This document shows positions 11,208 through 22,580 of a stretch of DNA of 64,000 nt, piece after piece. Each line of letters begins with the position of its first letter. Positions within the stretch are counted from its first letter, which is position 1. The position numbers and the translations under genes were made by a program. The notes under the pieces are model-generated. The model saw only the letters and a program-made list of their open reading frames with translations. It was not told the DNA's origin and ran no database searches. The DNA comes from Chaenocephalus aceratus (taxonomy: Eukaryota > Chordata > Actinopteri > Perciformes > Channichthyidae): the NCBI GenBank assembly GCA_023974075.1, contig CM043800.1, positions 35,087,459 through 35,151,458 on the forward strand. The letters are read 5' to 3'.

Positions 11208-12573
11208 ATGCCAGGTGGGTCTACAAAAAAGACATGTCCCTTCTGTCAGAATATTTTATTTTGTGCACAGAAGATCTGTGCACATTGCCTTAAGGAGCAG
11301 CCAAGAAAGCTGCGCCTTGAGAAGAAGCTCAAGAGGTTTGATGAGAAGCGAGGGGGTTGGGTGTCAGGGCGGAAGAAGAACCACAACATTGCTTCCATCA
11401 AGGATGAAGCCATTGTCTTGGTATGTACACTTTTTACTGTATGTTAAGGCCCGGACACACCAAGCTGACACCAAAGAACTGACACTGTTTGCCAATATAT
11501 TGGGCCAGGATAAAGTTGAATGTTTTTTATATACATTTATTTCTTAATGATGTTTGTATCTTAACCAATATACACTTTGATATCAACTTCAAGTATAGAT
11601 ATTATTGCAACGGTATTATTTAATATTCTCTTTTCTTTCAATTTTAAAACTACTCTTATCTTAACTTTCACAGCCAAGGGACACTATTTTAATTTAACTT
11701 TCACATTTAAATAAACGGAGCACTTCCTTCACTTCCATGTTGTGTTCCATTCTTGCTTATGTACACACTTTTATACCTTAAAGGTGGGGTAGGTAATTTT
11801 GGAGAAACCGGCTCGAGATCGCTAGAATTTGAAAATACACAACCGGAGAAAATCTTCCCCTTCCTTACAGAGCCCCTCCTCCAACACACATGAACGCGCA
11901 CATGACCAATGAGGGCACAAGATAAGTTTGTGCCTAGATGGAAGGCTGACAGGCAGGTAGGCCATCCAGTTACTTTAGCCGGGCCGGCGCAGATGATTGG
12001 TTGTGCTTTTTTCAGTACTCCTACGGCTTCCACAGATGACATTTCTTTATGGATTCTTTGTCAAAGCACTTCAGATATTCATTGCTATCGGGATGTTAAG
12101 AGCATTCCATGGAATATAACAAGTGTATCTCGATCCGGTTTCTCAAACTTACCTACCCTACCTTTAACATCATTGTATGTTACTACTCTATATTACTCTT
12201 ACGACTGCAGCCACAACATACGGGAACGTTTTACATCGCAGCACGCAATTTCAATTTCAACAGTGTCAAGCTATGCTTGGATTGTGTTACATTTTTAATT
12301 ATGCAATACTCATTGTAAGTGTTAACTGTTAATTGTTGAGTGGTCACACATTTGTATCTTATTGTACTTTAACTTTAAGATGATCAGGGTTTGAACTGGG
12401 ACTCAGGATACTGATTTATTTGTATTTTGTGTTTGTCTATAACATATGTTATGCTTCTACTGTGTAACCCTTCCAGGTAAATACATGATTCTGAAAAAGC
12501 TTAACTCAGCATCTAGGTTTATGAATGGCATACAACTAGATGCTGTCATCAGTAATGTTATAGTTGTAGTTAT

Positions 12574-12609
<36 letters not shown>

Positions 12610-15600
12610 GATGTTTCCTTTCCATTTCTTTAAACAGTAAATATATTATTTTGTCATTACAGCTTGAGAAACTCCATGCCATTGGCTTTAAACCAGTGCT
12701 GCTTCTTGGCAAGGAGACCAAGAAGAAGGACGTCAAATGTGAAATCCTAACCCCTCGGTGCACACTGACCGCCTATGCCCAGGATTACCTTGGCAAGATA
12801 GGCACTTTTTATGAGTACCTTTGTGAAGGTGAGATGCTTGCACTATATCTTCACAGTTCACAGTATTGTGCACACAAAATGTTTGTATCAATAGAGAGCT
12901 TAACATTTCCTTATAATCAACACAGTTATATGGAATGAGTTTGGATCAACTCATTTAATAAAGTCAGTTAAGTTAACAACAACTTTCAGCGACTGTTTTC
13001 AATCCATCCAAATCTTGGGGACAACAACTTGATCCAGTATTTATCCTTTGATTCAGCCAGAAAGCAGTCATTCGAGCCATTTATTTGGGTTTGGCAAACT
13101 ATATTTTTGTGAGACAACTAACACACATCATTTCTACCTGTTAACTGTCACTATTTTTAGCTGCAAAGTATTACAAAAGTTGAAAGTAATTGCAAAATAT
13201 TTAGGGATATGGACAACGTTTGACTGTTTATTATTTGAGCAAACTACATACAATAAATACATTTTTAAACACTGAGTATGTAGCCTCATGAGACATAGCT
13301 CACTGCAGAGGGGACTTGTGGACATTGAACTCTTATTTATCAGGAAATAGGTAGGCAAGTTTAATTTGAAAAAACATTTTGGGGTATTGTGCTACCACTT
13401 CCGCATTCATTGTATACAAATTGAAAGTTGTTAATGTCAAGGTAGTTAGGTTTGATGACTGAAATGTATGTTGAGGCTTGAGCCATCCCTTAAGCAATTT
13501 CCTTTTAGCAAACCGTTCCTAAACTGTTTCCTTTATCAACGCCCAAAAGGGAGAAATATATCTTGAGGTTAATGGTAAGAGCACAATACATGAAGACGAT
13601 CCCAGTTGACCACATATTCAGTTTGGCAGTTCTGTATTGAGGTCATGTTTCTCGGGTTGTAAACAAAAGCAGTTATCCAGTGCATCCAGAGGTCCCTTTA
13701 CATTACATTTAGCAGATGTTTTTATCCAAAACGACTTGCTACTTATTTGATTGCACTTACTGTAAGCAAAACACGTTTGCATCAGTCTCATCTGAACAAA
13801 ATGTGTGGATGTAAATAATGTAAGGGAACATACATGCACACGTCTATATGTTGTCTACCGAGAAATTGACATGGAATGTAGACACAAATCGGAAGAATAA
13901 CATCGCAAAACCATAAATGGTTGACTGGATAAATACCACTATTACTCTGCTATTAACTTTGACTGCACACAGTCCTATGACATGACAGTATATTTTTGAC
14001 CCTGTCTGGAAACATACCTTAAGCACGCAGTATTTCTTATTTCTAGATATATGAGTTAACCTCTTTATCTTAAGCAAGTCAAGACCAACATTTGTTTAAC
14101 TTGCACAGGTTGGACACAGGACTCCACTGGCCAGGGGGTTGCGGAAAATCCTGAGGAAGAGAGAGTCACGCTGAACCTCACACCCTGTGACCCATCTGCA
14201 CCAGAAAACAACTAGCAGGAGGCAGGGACCACAGAGAGCCAGGTGCCAGAGACAAGCACCGTGCAGGTGGAGGTGCTGAAGACCCCCCCCGTGAAGCAGT
14301 GCAACATCATAGAGGTGGGGCAGGAGGAGCAGCCCCAGCGGGATGATATGAGACGGGCTACCACCAAGGAGGGGCCAGGTAATAAAATAGATAGATCGAA
14401 TGGGAGGGTTGAAACCCTGACCAAAGGGGTAAACTTCGAAGCAACTCATGCAACAACGTCATGCAGCATATTTAAACTTTATACTCAAGAACTGCATTTA
14501 AATATGACACTGTCCCATAATGAACATACGGGGAATAAACTTAGGTTTTTGAATCAAAGTTAAACACAACATGTTAATATTTATCAAACTATTCCTTACA
14601 CATAATGTATGGAGTCAATTATATAGGCAAGAAAAAACAAAACACCTAGACTTCATAGATTACCCTCAATTAAATCGCAATAACACAAAAATATCTGTAC
14701 CTAACACCTATTGCATCATGTGATGCTGCATTTGTTGGATGTATTTTGAAACTTGAGTTTAAGCTTAACTTGGTATACTGTATGTATATAGTAATATTTC
14801 TTCTTCAACCCACAGCTGTGAGGACAGGGTCCATGAGGGACACAGTACTTGGTCCAAGAGGCAAAAAGAAAAAGTCAGGTATGTTAACAGTATTAAGTAT
14901 TTTGACTGATTATAAACATTTGCATGAGTCGAATTGATTGGTATTCTAATAAATCTATCGACATGTACTTTAGAAAAGTGCATGTTAACGCAGTGATTGA
15001 TGCTTCTTCAGTGAGTTAACAATGCTATATTGTGACTAATAACTATAACTGATACATTATCCAGCGGTCGAGATGGGTTTTCTCCGCAGGGTGGCTGGCG
15101 TCTCCCTTAGGGATAAGGTGAGAAGTTCGGTCATCAGGGAGGGACTCGGAGTTGAGCCGCTCCTCCTTCACGTCGAAAGGAGCCAGTTGAGGTGGTTCGG
15201 GCACCTAGTTAGGATGCCCGAACCACCCTAGGGAGGTGTTCCAGGCACGTCCAGCTGGGAAGAGACCAAGGGGTAGACCTAGGACCAGGTGGAGGGATTA
15301 TATCTCTTCGCTGGCCTGGGAGCGCCTTGGGATCCCCCAGTCAGAGCTGGTTGATGTGGCCAGGGAAAAGAAAGTTTGGGGCTCTCTGCTGGAACTGCTA
15401 CCCCCGCGACCCCACCACAGATAAGCGGGAGAAGATGGATGGATGGATAGATGGATGGATGGATACATTATCCAAAAATCATTATCCAAAAATCCAAAGG
15501 GCTTTAATTGTCTATATTTTCTTTGGTCATCTCAGGCTCAGCAGTGGTATGGCCATTCAAACAAGCATCCCATGTTAGGACTGAGAGCAGCTTGGTTCCA

Positions 15601-15860
15601 TTTCAATGATGTATACAGTAACTTTTGACCAGTGTTAATAGTGTGGTCACTTTTCATCGTGCAAGTCTGGTTGCTACTTAAGTGTTCATAGTTGTATTTA
15701 TTTTATTTCTAATATGACTAATACTGTATGTGGAACCTGCTTTGATGTTCACAGATTGCTCCTACCACACTCGCCTAGAAACTTTCCCCATCAGGAGTAT
15801 AATAAAAGAAAGAATGAGAAAGGTTAGACAGGAATAAAAGTAATGCATAGGGTGTGCTTT

Positions 15861-15947
<87 letters not shown>

Positions 15948-16467
15948 TGCTTTATAATTATTATTAATTAGAGATTTGTTTTCTTCTCTTGATAGGGAAA
16001 AGCAGAAATGTTGGTGGAGTGGGAGCCCTGTCCAGTATGGTATATATCGTTCAGTTAATTGGCTTCATGTCATCTGATGTAGTCCCATGTTGGAGAACAA
16101 ACACATGATATTTAACAAATGCAAAACATCCAGATCTACCACCAGTCCTCTTATATATTTCACTGCTGTTATTCTAAAGCAGCTGAAGTAGTGTAGGAAC
16201 AAATGATTGTTTAACTTCATTGTTTTTATTGTTTGTTTGAAAATTTGTTTTCATTTCTATGTTCACTTTTTCTAAATGGTGGTGGTCGTTAATAAATGGA
16301 AAATGAAACATTTACTTATATAAATTGAGTTATAAGATGTTTGCTTCACACATGGTTTATGCTTTTCGGAAAGACAAAACCAGGAACTGTAACTAACATT
16401 ATTCCATTCTGTTTTCAGTGGCAAGGAGTGGGCTCATTCCTGGCAGCCGAAGAATTCTCCGGGATAA
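11208..16467 (+). CDS. Unrecognised seven-exon gene with Cys motifs; in-frame TAG in exon 3
   Basis: Coding exons: 11208-11420, 12663-12828, 14109-14378, 14816-14878, 15755-15822, 15996-16039, 16419-16467. Every junction has GT/AG ends, the phases agree throughout, and the total is 873 nt (290 residues plus TAA), so the model is coherent. Exon 1 encodes a zinc-ribbon-like C10-x2-C13...C24-x2-C27 followed by a basic stretch (QPRKLRLEKKLKRF). Exon 2 encodes a compact alpha/beta-looking segment (LEKLHAIGFKPVLLLGKE...FYEYLCEG). Exon 3 is acidic and low complexity. The end has VEWEPCPVCGKEWAHSWQP with another C-x2-C. An AATAAA lies just after the stop. A TAG at 14213-14215 interrupts exon 3 (likely CAG to TAG), leaving 161 residues. 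It is either a recent pseudogene or a truncated allele. I do not recognise the family, and domestication from a transposon is possible. Confidence 0.7.
11778..12167. mobile_element. TTAA-flanked MITE (piggyBac-like) in intron 1 of the seven-exon gene
   Basis: Left end TTAA-aggtggggtaggtaa, right end ttacctaccctacct-TTAA: near-perfect inverted repeats inside a duplicated TTAA target, the hallmark of piggyBac-type transposition. The body (about 385 bp) has no transposase and is nonautonomous. Confidence 0.85.
12575..12610. repeat. (TTG)12 microsatellite
   Basis: Twelve uninterrupted ttg units in intron 1 of the seven-exon gene. Confidence 0.95.
12829..14108. other. Intron 2 of the seven-exon gene
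   Basis: Intron with AT-rich unique sequence. A short ccctttacattacatttagcagatg motif near 13693 is a common teleost interspersed motif. No exon or RNA gene is seen. Confidence 0.5.
15062..15465 (+). mobile_element. Rex3/RTE-like LINE, 3' end fragment
   Basis: This + strand fragment corresponds to the last 120 or so codons of the LINE present on the minus strand at 44584-46410 (MGFLRRVAGVSLRDKVRSS, RWRDYISSLAWERLG, LLELLPPRP) and ends in a (gatg)n tail. Such very short 3' regions with GATG repeats are known for Rex3-type RTE elements. It lies in intron 4 of the seven-exon gene and is broken by a stop near 15229. Confidence 0.88.
15861..15947. repeat. (ATG)n/(GAT)n microsatellite, about 29 units
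   Basis: An uninterrupted atg trinucleotide array of about 87 bp in the intron between exons 5 and 6 of the seven-exon gene. Confidence 0.95.
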
Positions 16468-18339
16468 TGCATAAAAATAAAATCTGTTATTTGCACTCCA
16501 GTTTTGTTTTTGCACATTTATTCTCTTGTTGATATGCTCCATTTGAGTCACATTTAATATGTTTCTATTAGAAATAAGATGAACACCTCCACCAAAATGC
16601 ATTTCACTTTTTAGGAAATTACAGTTGAAATACTACATGATTTCATTGTCAGTGATAGGAACACCATAACCTATATTAAGCATATTCATGTGTGAAATCT
16701 GGTACTTTGCCATCCACTGCCTTATCTAATTTGTTTAACTTCCGATGTATAACGCTTTGGAGGTAGGCTTGCATATAAAGCGTCTTTGGGTTTCAGAAAA
16801 GCGCTATAAAAATCAAATGTATTATATCATTTAATTATAGGCCCAATTAAAATTATCCTGATCTGGATCACTGTGGTTTTGCTACTACATTTGAAAGCTT
16901 TTGGGGACATATTTAAATGCTTGAGATATTAAAATGGTAGTGATTACTTTGAATTTTCTTTTTCACTTATTGAAAACCACAACTCGAGTATCAGGATGGT
17001 CTTTATCTGGAAAGTTATCCACATCTCATCACCACGTTGTCACGGCGACCCTTTGTCACGTCACAGATACGGTACCCGAACTCGCCGCCCGGAAGTACTA
17101 GACAAACGATACTGCCGTTGCTAAGGAGGCAAAAGTGCAAATTTGTATTGTATATTTTTTTAAACACAGGGTTTGGTTTCGCATCGCGCCCGATTGACGG
17201 ATTTCTGAAAGGGTATGGAGCCTATTCGGCCATCAACGCAAGACAAGTCGAACGAGTCCACGCACACACGCCGGAAGAACTACAAATATGTCAGCTCTGT
17301 GTACTTCGTAGCGATTTTTGGACGCGTATCTAATGGGAATTGTAGTTTGTTGCGCTGCTCTCATATCATTTCAATGGGTTAACTTTCTATTTTTCTGTGT
17401 TTTTGTATGTTTTGAGCTGAGGTGCCAACTCAACATACAATGTTGATGAAATGAATGAAATTTGGTGATGATTAATGGTTTTTGTGTTAATGTAATAGCA
17501 GTTAAAACAGGACCGGTCAAATTTGACCGCGAACACCAAAGTAAGGGGGGGGGAAACGAATACAATAGGAGGGTTTTAATGTAACCATTGCTTATGACAT
17601 TGATGATATTTTAAATAAAAAAACATATTCCCTAAAATGTGGAAGCTCTGGATGCCATACAAATGAATAGTTGATGTTTTTTAGGGCCACAACTTTGGCA
17701 CTAGAGCACCTAGTGTTATCAAACGCATTTCAATGGTGAAACTATCCAAAAATATTGCATATGACAATATTTTCCACTACGATGAAAGGCGTGTAAACAA
17801 CCCTACCACTACTACAACCCTAATTATATTGAAAAACATTTTAGAATGCCTCACGAAATACTTTAATGTAAATTAAAATGTGAAGGGATGTGTGTGATGT
17901 GGTGATTGACATTATTCACCCACGGATCTATGGGTTGGGTATTGTTCTGCACGGACATGTTAGTTAAACTGTTGATGTGAAATCCGAAAACATTTTTTAA
18001 AAATAAAATGATACTTTATTCCGAGTGTGCTTGCTTTTCTATTTGGAGGTCATCACATAACGGCATTGTAATACACGGTTCCGCTGCATTAAATATTACA
18101 TATCTGCCGTAGTTCGCTATTTATAGAGCCCTGATCAGAAGACTTCTCGACAAACAGGAAGAACTGCCGCCTAAACTGAATATGTGACGTGGATCATAAA
18201 TATATCAGAAATTAAACAAAATCTTCAATTTCTCTTCACAATATAAGTCTCCTTGCAGTATCAATACTAATTCGGCTGACTTTTATATTTGATCCAACCG
18301 GTATATTGGTATATTTACACCATAACGGTGCAAAGCTGA
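16468..18339. other. Intergenic, no gene seen
   Basis: Contains the 3' flank of the seven-exon gene (AATAAA near 16475), a GC-richer block at 17035-17340 with several CpG sites but no convincing exon, a 16-bp perfect palindrome cggtcaaatttgaccg near 17514 of the kind found at DNA-transposon ends, and a segment (17985-18040, gaaatccgaaaa...tttattccgagtg) also present at 41568-41620. Confidence 0.45.
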
Positions 18340-18813
18340 TAGAAAGGGACACCTGGTGGTTAAAGCACGTTATTGAAATGCATTATTGTTATTATTAGAT
18401 ATTAATAGGAGACACATACAGACAAACTAATAAGGCTTTATTCAAACATTAAAGAATACTTTAGGTTAAGGTCTTATGTTGAATAAGAAAAAAGCTTTGG
18501 GGTATAAATATTAAGCCTGACAAAGTACTAATATATTGCTTTCCTGCAATGTTAATTATATGTTTAAGCACTTATTTTAACTGATATTATACATATGTAT
18601 TATACTCTTATAAGATGTATGTAGATAGTATAAGAAATGTGCAGAATACGAAAGTTTAATGGTAGAGGTATACACACATATTGATAGATGTCTTGTAATG
18701 CACTGTTGAGGAACCTGCAACCCAAGTTGTTCATCTCCGACCTTGTCAGGTATTGAACATTCAATAAATAAAGAACACATACTTATTAAATATAAAACAC
18801 AGAATTTGTGTGA
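18340..18813. repeat. Dispersed repeat interrupted by ERV copy 2 (related copy at 51045-51535)
   Basis: Shared modules include gatagatgtcttgtaatgcac, gaggaacctgcaacccaagt, a gcacttattttaactgatattatac block and a ttgtcaggtattgaac...aataaataaagaacaca block. Relative orientation of modules differs between the two copies, so one copy has suffered an internal inversion. The repeat stops at the LTR boundary (gtgtga then tgttatgg), while the related copy continues with ttatactaaatg. Confidence 0.75.
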
Positions 18814-19299
18814 TGTTATGGAAATCTAGGACCCAAACACGGCTGGAGAGTACAAGTCAAAGTGATCAAAACAAATAAATGGTGAATCGAGAAAAGCTGT
18901 CTTTTGGTTATTTATTTGAAGCTTCAAATACACGATAGAATAATTAAATATGTCACAAGTCGAACGGAGTATAAGATAGTCTGCGCGAGAGTGAGCAGTA
19001 CAATGAAAAAGCAGAGGTTATATATGAAAAGAGTGGGAATGTTATAACTCTTGTGTTCACACGGCGAAATTGTTATGAGACACCTTCTGGCCTTGAGCAG
19101 ATAGCATAACGGTTCTTGTGTGACTGTGTATGAGTCTCCCAGTCGGCCAAAACAGCTGTGGCCTTGCAGAGCCTGGGAATAAACCCATAAGAGAATATAA
19201 TAGAATGATAATAGTAAAAGCACATCAGGAAATAAGAAGCATTTGGTTTAAGCATATGAAGGATATAATAAGAATGATATAATAAAAATGTCCACTACA
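18814..19299 (-). repeat. 3' LTR of ERV copy 2
   Basis: On the minus strand it starts tgtagtggacattttt and ends ggatttccataaca-like (ctagatttccataaca), 486 bp, with the AATAAA signal in the same context as copy 1. The polypurine tract lies directly outside at 19300-19313. Confidence 0.88.
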
Positions 19300-19490
19300 T
19301 TCTCCCCTTTTGATCATACTTGATCAATAAAAAAAACAAATGACAGGATAGACTGATATAACACATCAATGAATACACTCCATCGCTGGTTTAAGTAAAC
19401 ACATCACAAATATATCATAGAAAACTGGCTGTTTTTGTGGAGGACAGACTCCAATATAATGTAAGCATAAGAGAGGAGATACACACATGA

Positions 19491-21390
19491 TTATATTGAT
19501 AAATCGGAATCAGACTCTTCTGATTCTAGCTGGTCTATCTCACTGTGGCGCAAAGGATTGTCGTGTAATGGAATAGTAGTATACTGAACGAAAGCTGAGG
19601 ATACCATGCTGGAAACACACTTCTTCAGTATTGGGATAATCAAACAGGTACAACTGATTAATAGGCCAAAAATGATCGCCAGGGGTGTAACTATCCTAGC
19701 CAGCCATGCTTCCCACCCGCCTGATGTATGCCAGGACCACCAGTCCCAGCCACCTGCGTTGGATATGTCATCCGCTTTCATGTCGGCTAACAGGTCGTTG
19801 AGATGCAGCACGGTGTCAGTGATGTTCTTGGTGGCGTCGGGAATGTAAGTGCAACAGGAGTCACCGATCACATGACACAGGCCACCCTTTGAGGCGAACA
19901 AAAGGTCAAGAGCAAATTGGTGCTGCATGAGCATGTTCCTAGAGGCTATTATGAATGGGGGCAATGCCTGGAAGCCTTGCGTCGTCTCGTAAGTCAGGTT
20001 CTCTAGCCGGACGTGTAAGGTATCTATTTTATGGGCATTGTTTACTGTACCCCACCATGGGAACAGGCCACCCATGAATTTAGCTCCAGCGGACGTCAGA
20101 TCTCGAGATTTTGTAAGCACCGTAACTGCACGTGTTCCGTAGGATACGGGTACAACCAGTAGTAGTGCCTAGGAAAAAATAAGGTGGTGTAAGAGACGTT
20201 TTGTGGTAAACTCTCTGGATGCATAGGCTGTGTTTCATCCCTCTCAAATGACTGGGGTGCACATGGCTGACGGGTTGGTACTTTGCGTATGTGGTATCAA
20301 GCGTGGATGCACGCAAAGAGGAGTTAGACCGATTACTGCATGGTGGGGGAAGCTGCCTAGCATAACGCCACTCGGTTACGCTGTCTTCACCCTTGATGGG
20401 CCTTGTCAGAGCCATAAACGCACAGAGGTGTTCAACCTGGGTCAGAGAGCGCGGACGAACTGGCACGGACATTGATGAGTCCTGGGGGAAAAGAGTGCAT
20501 GCATAACATGACCCATTTTGTCCTGCGGCCTGCAAGAATGATCTCAGAGTGTGCCACCAGACGTTACCGGTGATACCATTACTGGTCTGACCCACATCAA
20601 TGTTGCTATGGTCGTTATCGCCTATGTATAGATTAAATGTAGATGTACCTATGGATGTCAACAGTGGCGTCAAAGGTTGCTTACGCTTTTCCGGGGTCTG
20701 AGTTTTGGGCGCGATGTCTATGTAAAATGTGCCACACGGGTCGGCGCCGGATACATACATACAGACAACAAAATAACCCTTGTCTGATATCTGGGCAGCC
20801 TGTAGTTGCAACAGGATAACGGGGCTCAATGAATTGACCTTGGAGATAGACAATCTCCCTTTGATGTTTGTTTTGTCGTCCCATAGGGTATAACCCCAAT
20901 CGGTGTGCGCGGTGGTCCATAAAACAAAAGTCCAGCCCCCCGAGCAGTGAGTGGCGGTGTGACTGTCACTCTCGACATAGCAAATGTAGGCGTCTGCCCC
21001 CCCCAGTTTCTTAGGGTCGGGGCAATGCATGTAGTTGCACGGGTCTAACTGCACTGTGCTATCTTCCCCATCCCTTAGAGTAATGTTACCAATCCCTGTC
21101 TTGACCAGCCCCTCAACCCATGTGGTTCGCCCTGCTTTCCCCAGCCCCTCGACCCATGTGGTTCGCCCTCCTTTCCCCATGTACCTCTTGGATACCTCGA
21201 TTTTGGCTGACATGCTGTGTGCTGACCCTGGATACATAAAATATAGGACTAGTCCTAACACAACTATCATGGCAAGTATGCAGAGGAACCATTCTATGAT
21301 TGTCCAGGCTCTCCAGTAGTATTCACATTGCTCACGGTTGCGTTGTCGTCTCTCCAGGCGAGCCCTCATCACGAGGGGGAAATGTTCCAT
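19491..21390 (-). pseudogene. ERV copy 2 env with internal deletion
   Basis: A long frame from 21390 (first plausible ATG, MEHFPLV) continues to 20080. A second frame, 20120-19491, carries the TM part. The leader has a basic stretch and a hydrophobic segment (IIEWFLCILAMIVVLGLVLYF). The TM part has GGLCHVIGDSCC (C-x6-CC), a Trp-rich segment, a membrane span and the tail ending SDSDLSI. Compared with copy 1, the segment matching about 3060-3350 is missing between aaatctcga and tgacgtccgctgg. This removes the SU end and the basic cleavage region and shifts frame. Outside this, copy 2 has far fewer lesions than copy 1. The longer frame upstream of 21390 depends on a GTG and overlaps the tandem repeat, so I do not accept it as the start. 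Confidence 0.88.
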
Positions 21391-21563
21391 GGTGTGTGTG
21401 AGTGTATTCTCTCGGTCGATTTCGTGACACGGACAGTCAGACTTCGCACACTGATAACACAAACGAGGAACCAGAGAGCATATGAAACCGCTCAGCTGGC
21501 ACTCGCTCGTGACACCTTGTGTGTAGTGTGTTTTAGTGTATGTAGTGCAAGTGTGGTGCTGGT

Positions 21564-21775
21564 GGTGACTAGGACATGTCACTTGTTGTCATCTGTTGGT
21601 GACTCGGACACGTCACTTGTTGTCATCTCTGTTGGTGACTCGGACACGTCACTTGTTGTCATCTGTTTGTGACTCGGACACGTCACTTGTTGTCATCTGT
21701 TTCTGTTGGTGACTTGGACATGTCACTTGTTGTCATCTGTTGGTGACTCGGACACGTCACTTGTTGTCATCTGTT
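21564..21775 (-). repeat. 34-bp tandem repeat of ERV copy 2, about 6 copies
   Basis: Units read gtgactcggacacgtcac then ttgttgtcatctgttg on the + strand, the reverse complement of the copy 1 array, with small length changes in several units. Confidence 0.88.
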
Positions 21776-22580
21776 TCTATTGGTTTCTCCTTTCCTGTGA
21801 CTACGACCTTGCAGTGGCTGGCGTGGACCCATGTAGCTCTCTCGGCGACCTTGACCGCTGTCTGGGTGACGAGAAGCACCTGGTAGGGACCTTGCCAACG
21901 ATTGGATTTCCAGCTCTTTCTCCGGAAATCCTTGATCAGCACGAAGTCGCCGGGTTGAAGGCGGTGAAGCGGACCAGTGGCAGGAGTAGGCAAGGCTGCG
22001 GCTACCTGACGTCGGATGTCTGCTAAAGTGGATGATAGGTTAACACAATATGACAACATAGCATCCTCACACAAAGTTGTGGAGGGAAGAGGACATCCTG
22101 GAGCCTTGAGTCCAATCTCTGGAGGAGCCCCAAAAAGGATTTCAAATGGGCTGAGTTGACTCTGTGTTCTTTTCCGCATCCTCATGGACATCAGCACAAT
22201 GGGCAGAGCTTGTGTCCATGACAGACCTGTGTCTGCACAGCATTTTGCTAGTTTGTTTTTGATTGTGCCGTTCTCTCTTTCCACCCCACCCCCACTCTGC
22301 GGGTGATAAGCACAATGCTTTCTGATGTCCATGCCCATGTATTCTCCTATCTGCGTAATGGCCTCATTAGCAAAATGTGAACCGTTGTCACTAGAAATTT
22401 TGTCTGGTAGTCCCCATCTAGGAATTATTTCCCTCAGTAGTGCCTTTGCCACTGCATTTGCTGTCTGTGCTTTTACTGGGAAAGCTTCAACCCATTTGGA
22501 CCACATGTCGACCACTACCAGACAGTGCTTCTTACCCTCTGATGGGCTAAGCTCAATGAAATCCAGCATTAGGTGCTCAA
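21757..22580 (-). pseudogene. ERV copy 2 integrase (5'-truncated)
   Basis: The frame is open from the truncation to the stop. The catalytic Asp (LDFIE), second Asp (SSDNGSHF) and Glu (GGVEREN) are present and, unlike copy 1, the C-terminal SH3-like part ([15 protein letters not shown]...GPYQVLL) stays in frame. The HHCC zinc-binding domain is lost at the junction. It cannot act as an integrase without it. Confidence 0.92.

Larger units (their letters stand above)
18814..22580 (-). mobile_element. Endogenous retrovirus copy 2 (inverted), 3' part
   Basis: On the minus strand the order is integrase, 34-bp tandem repeat, env, polypurine tract, 3' LTR, as in copy 1. Homology ends abruptly at 22580 inside integrase, after the codons for FEHLMLDF, and unrelated sequence follows. 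The copy is therefore 5'-truncated or rearranged. Its 3' end lies inside an older dispersed repeat, whose related copy at 51045 shows the uninterrupted state. Confidence 0.92.

Noticed and set aside
21391..21582. Env start with the long N-terminal extension in ERV copy 2
   Set aside because: Depends on a GTG codon and is partly encoded by the 34-bp tandem repeat. The ATG at 21390 is a better start.
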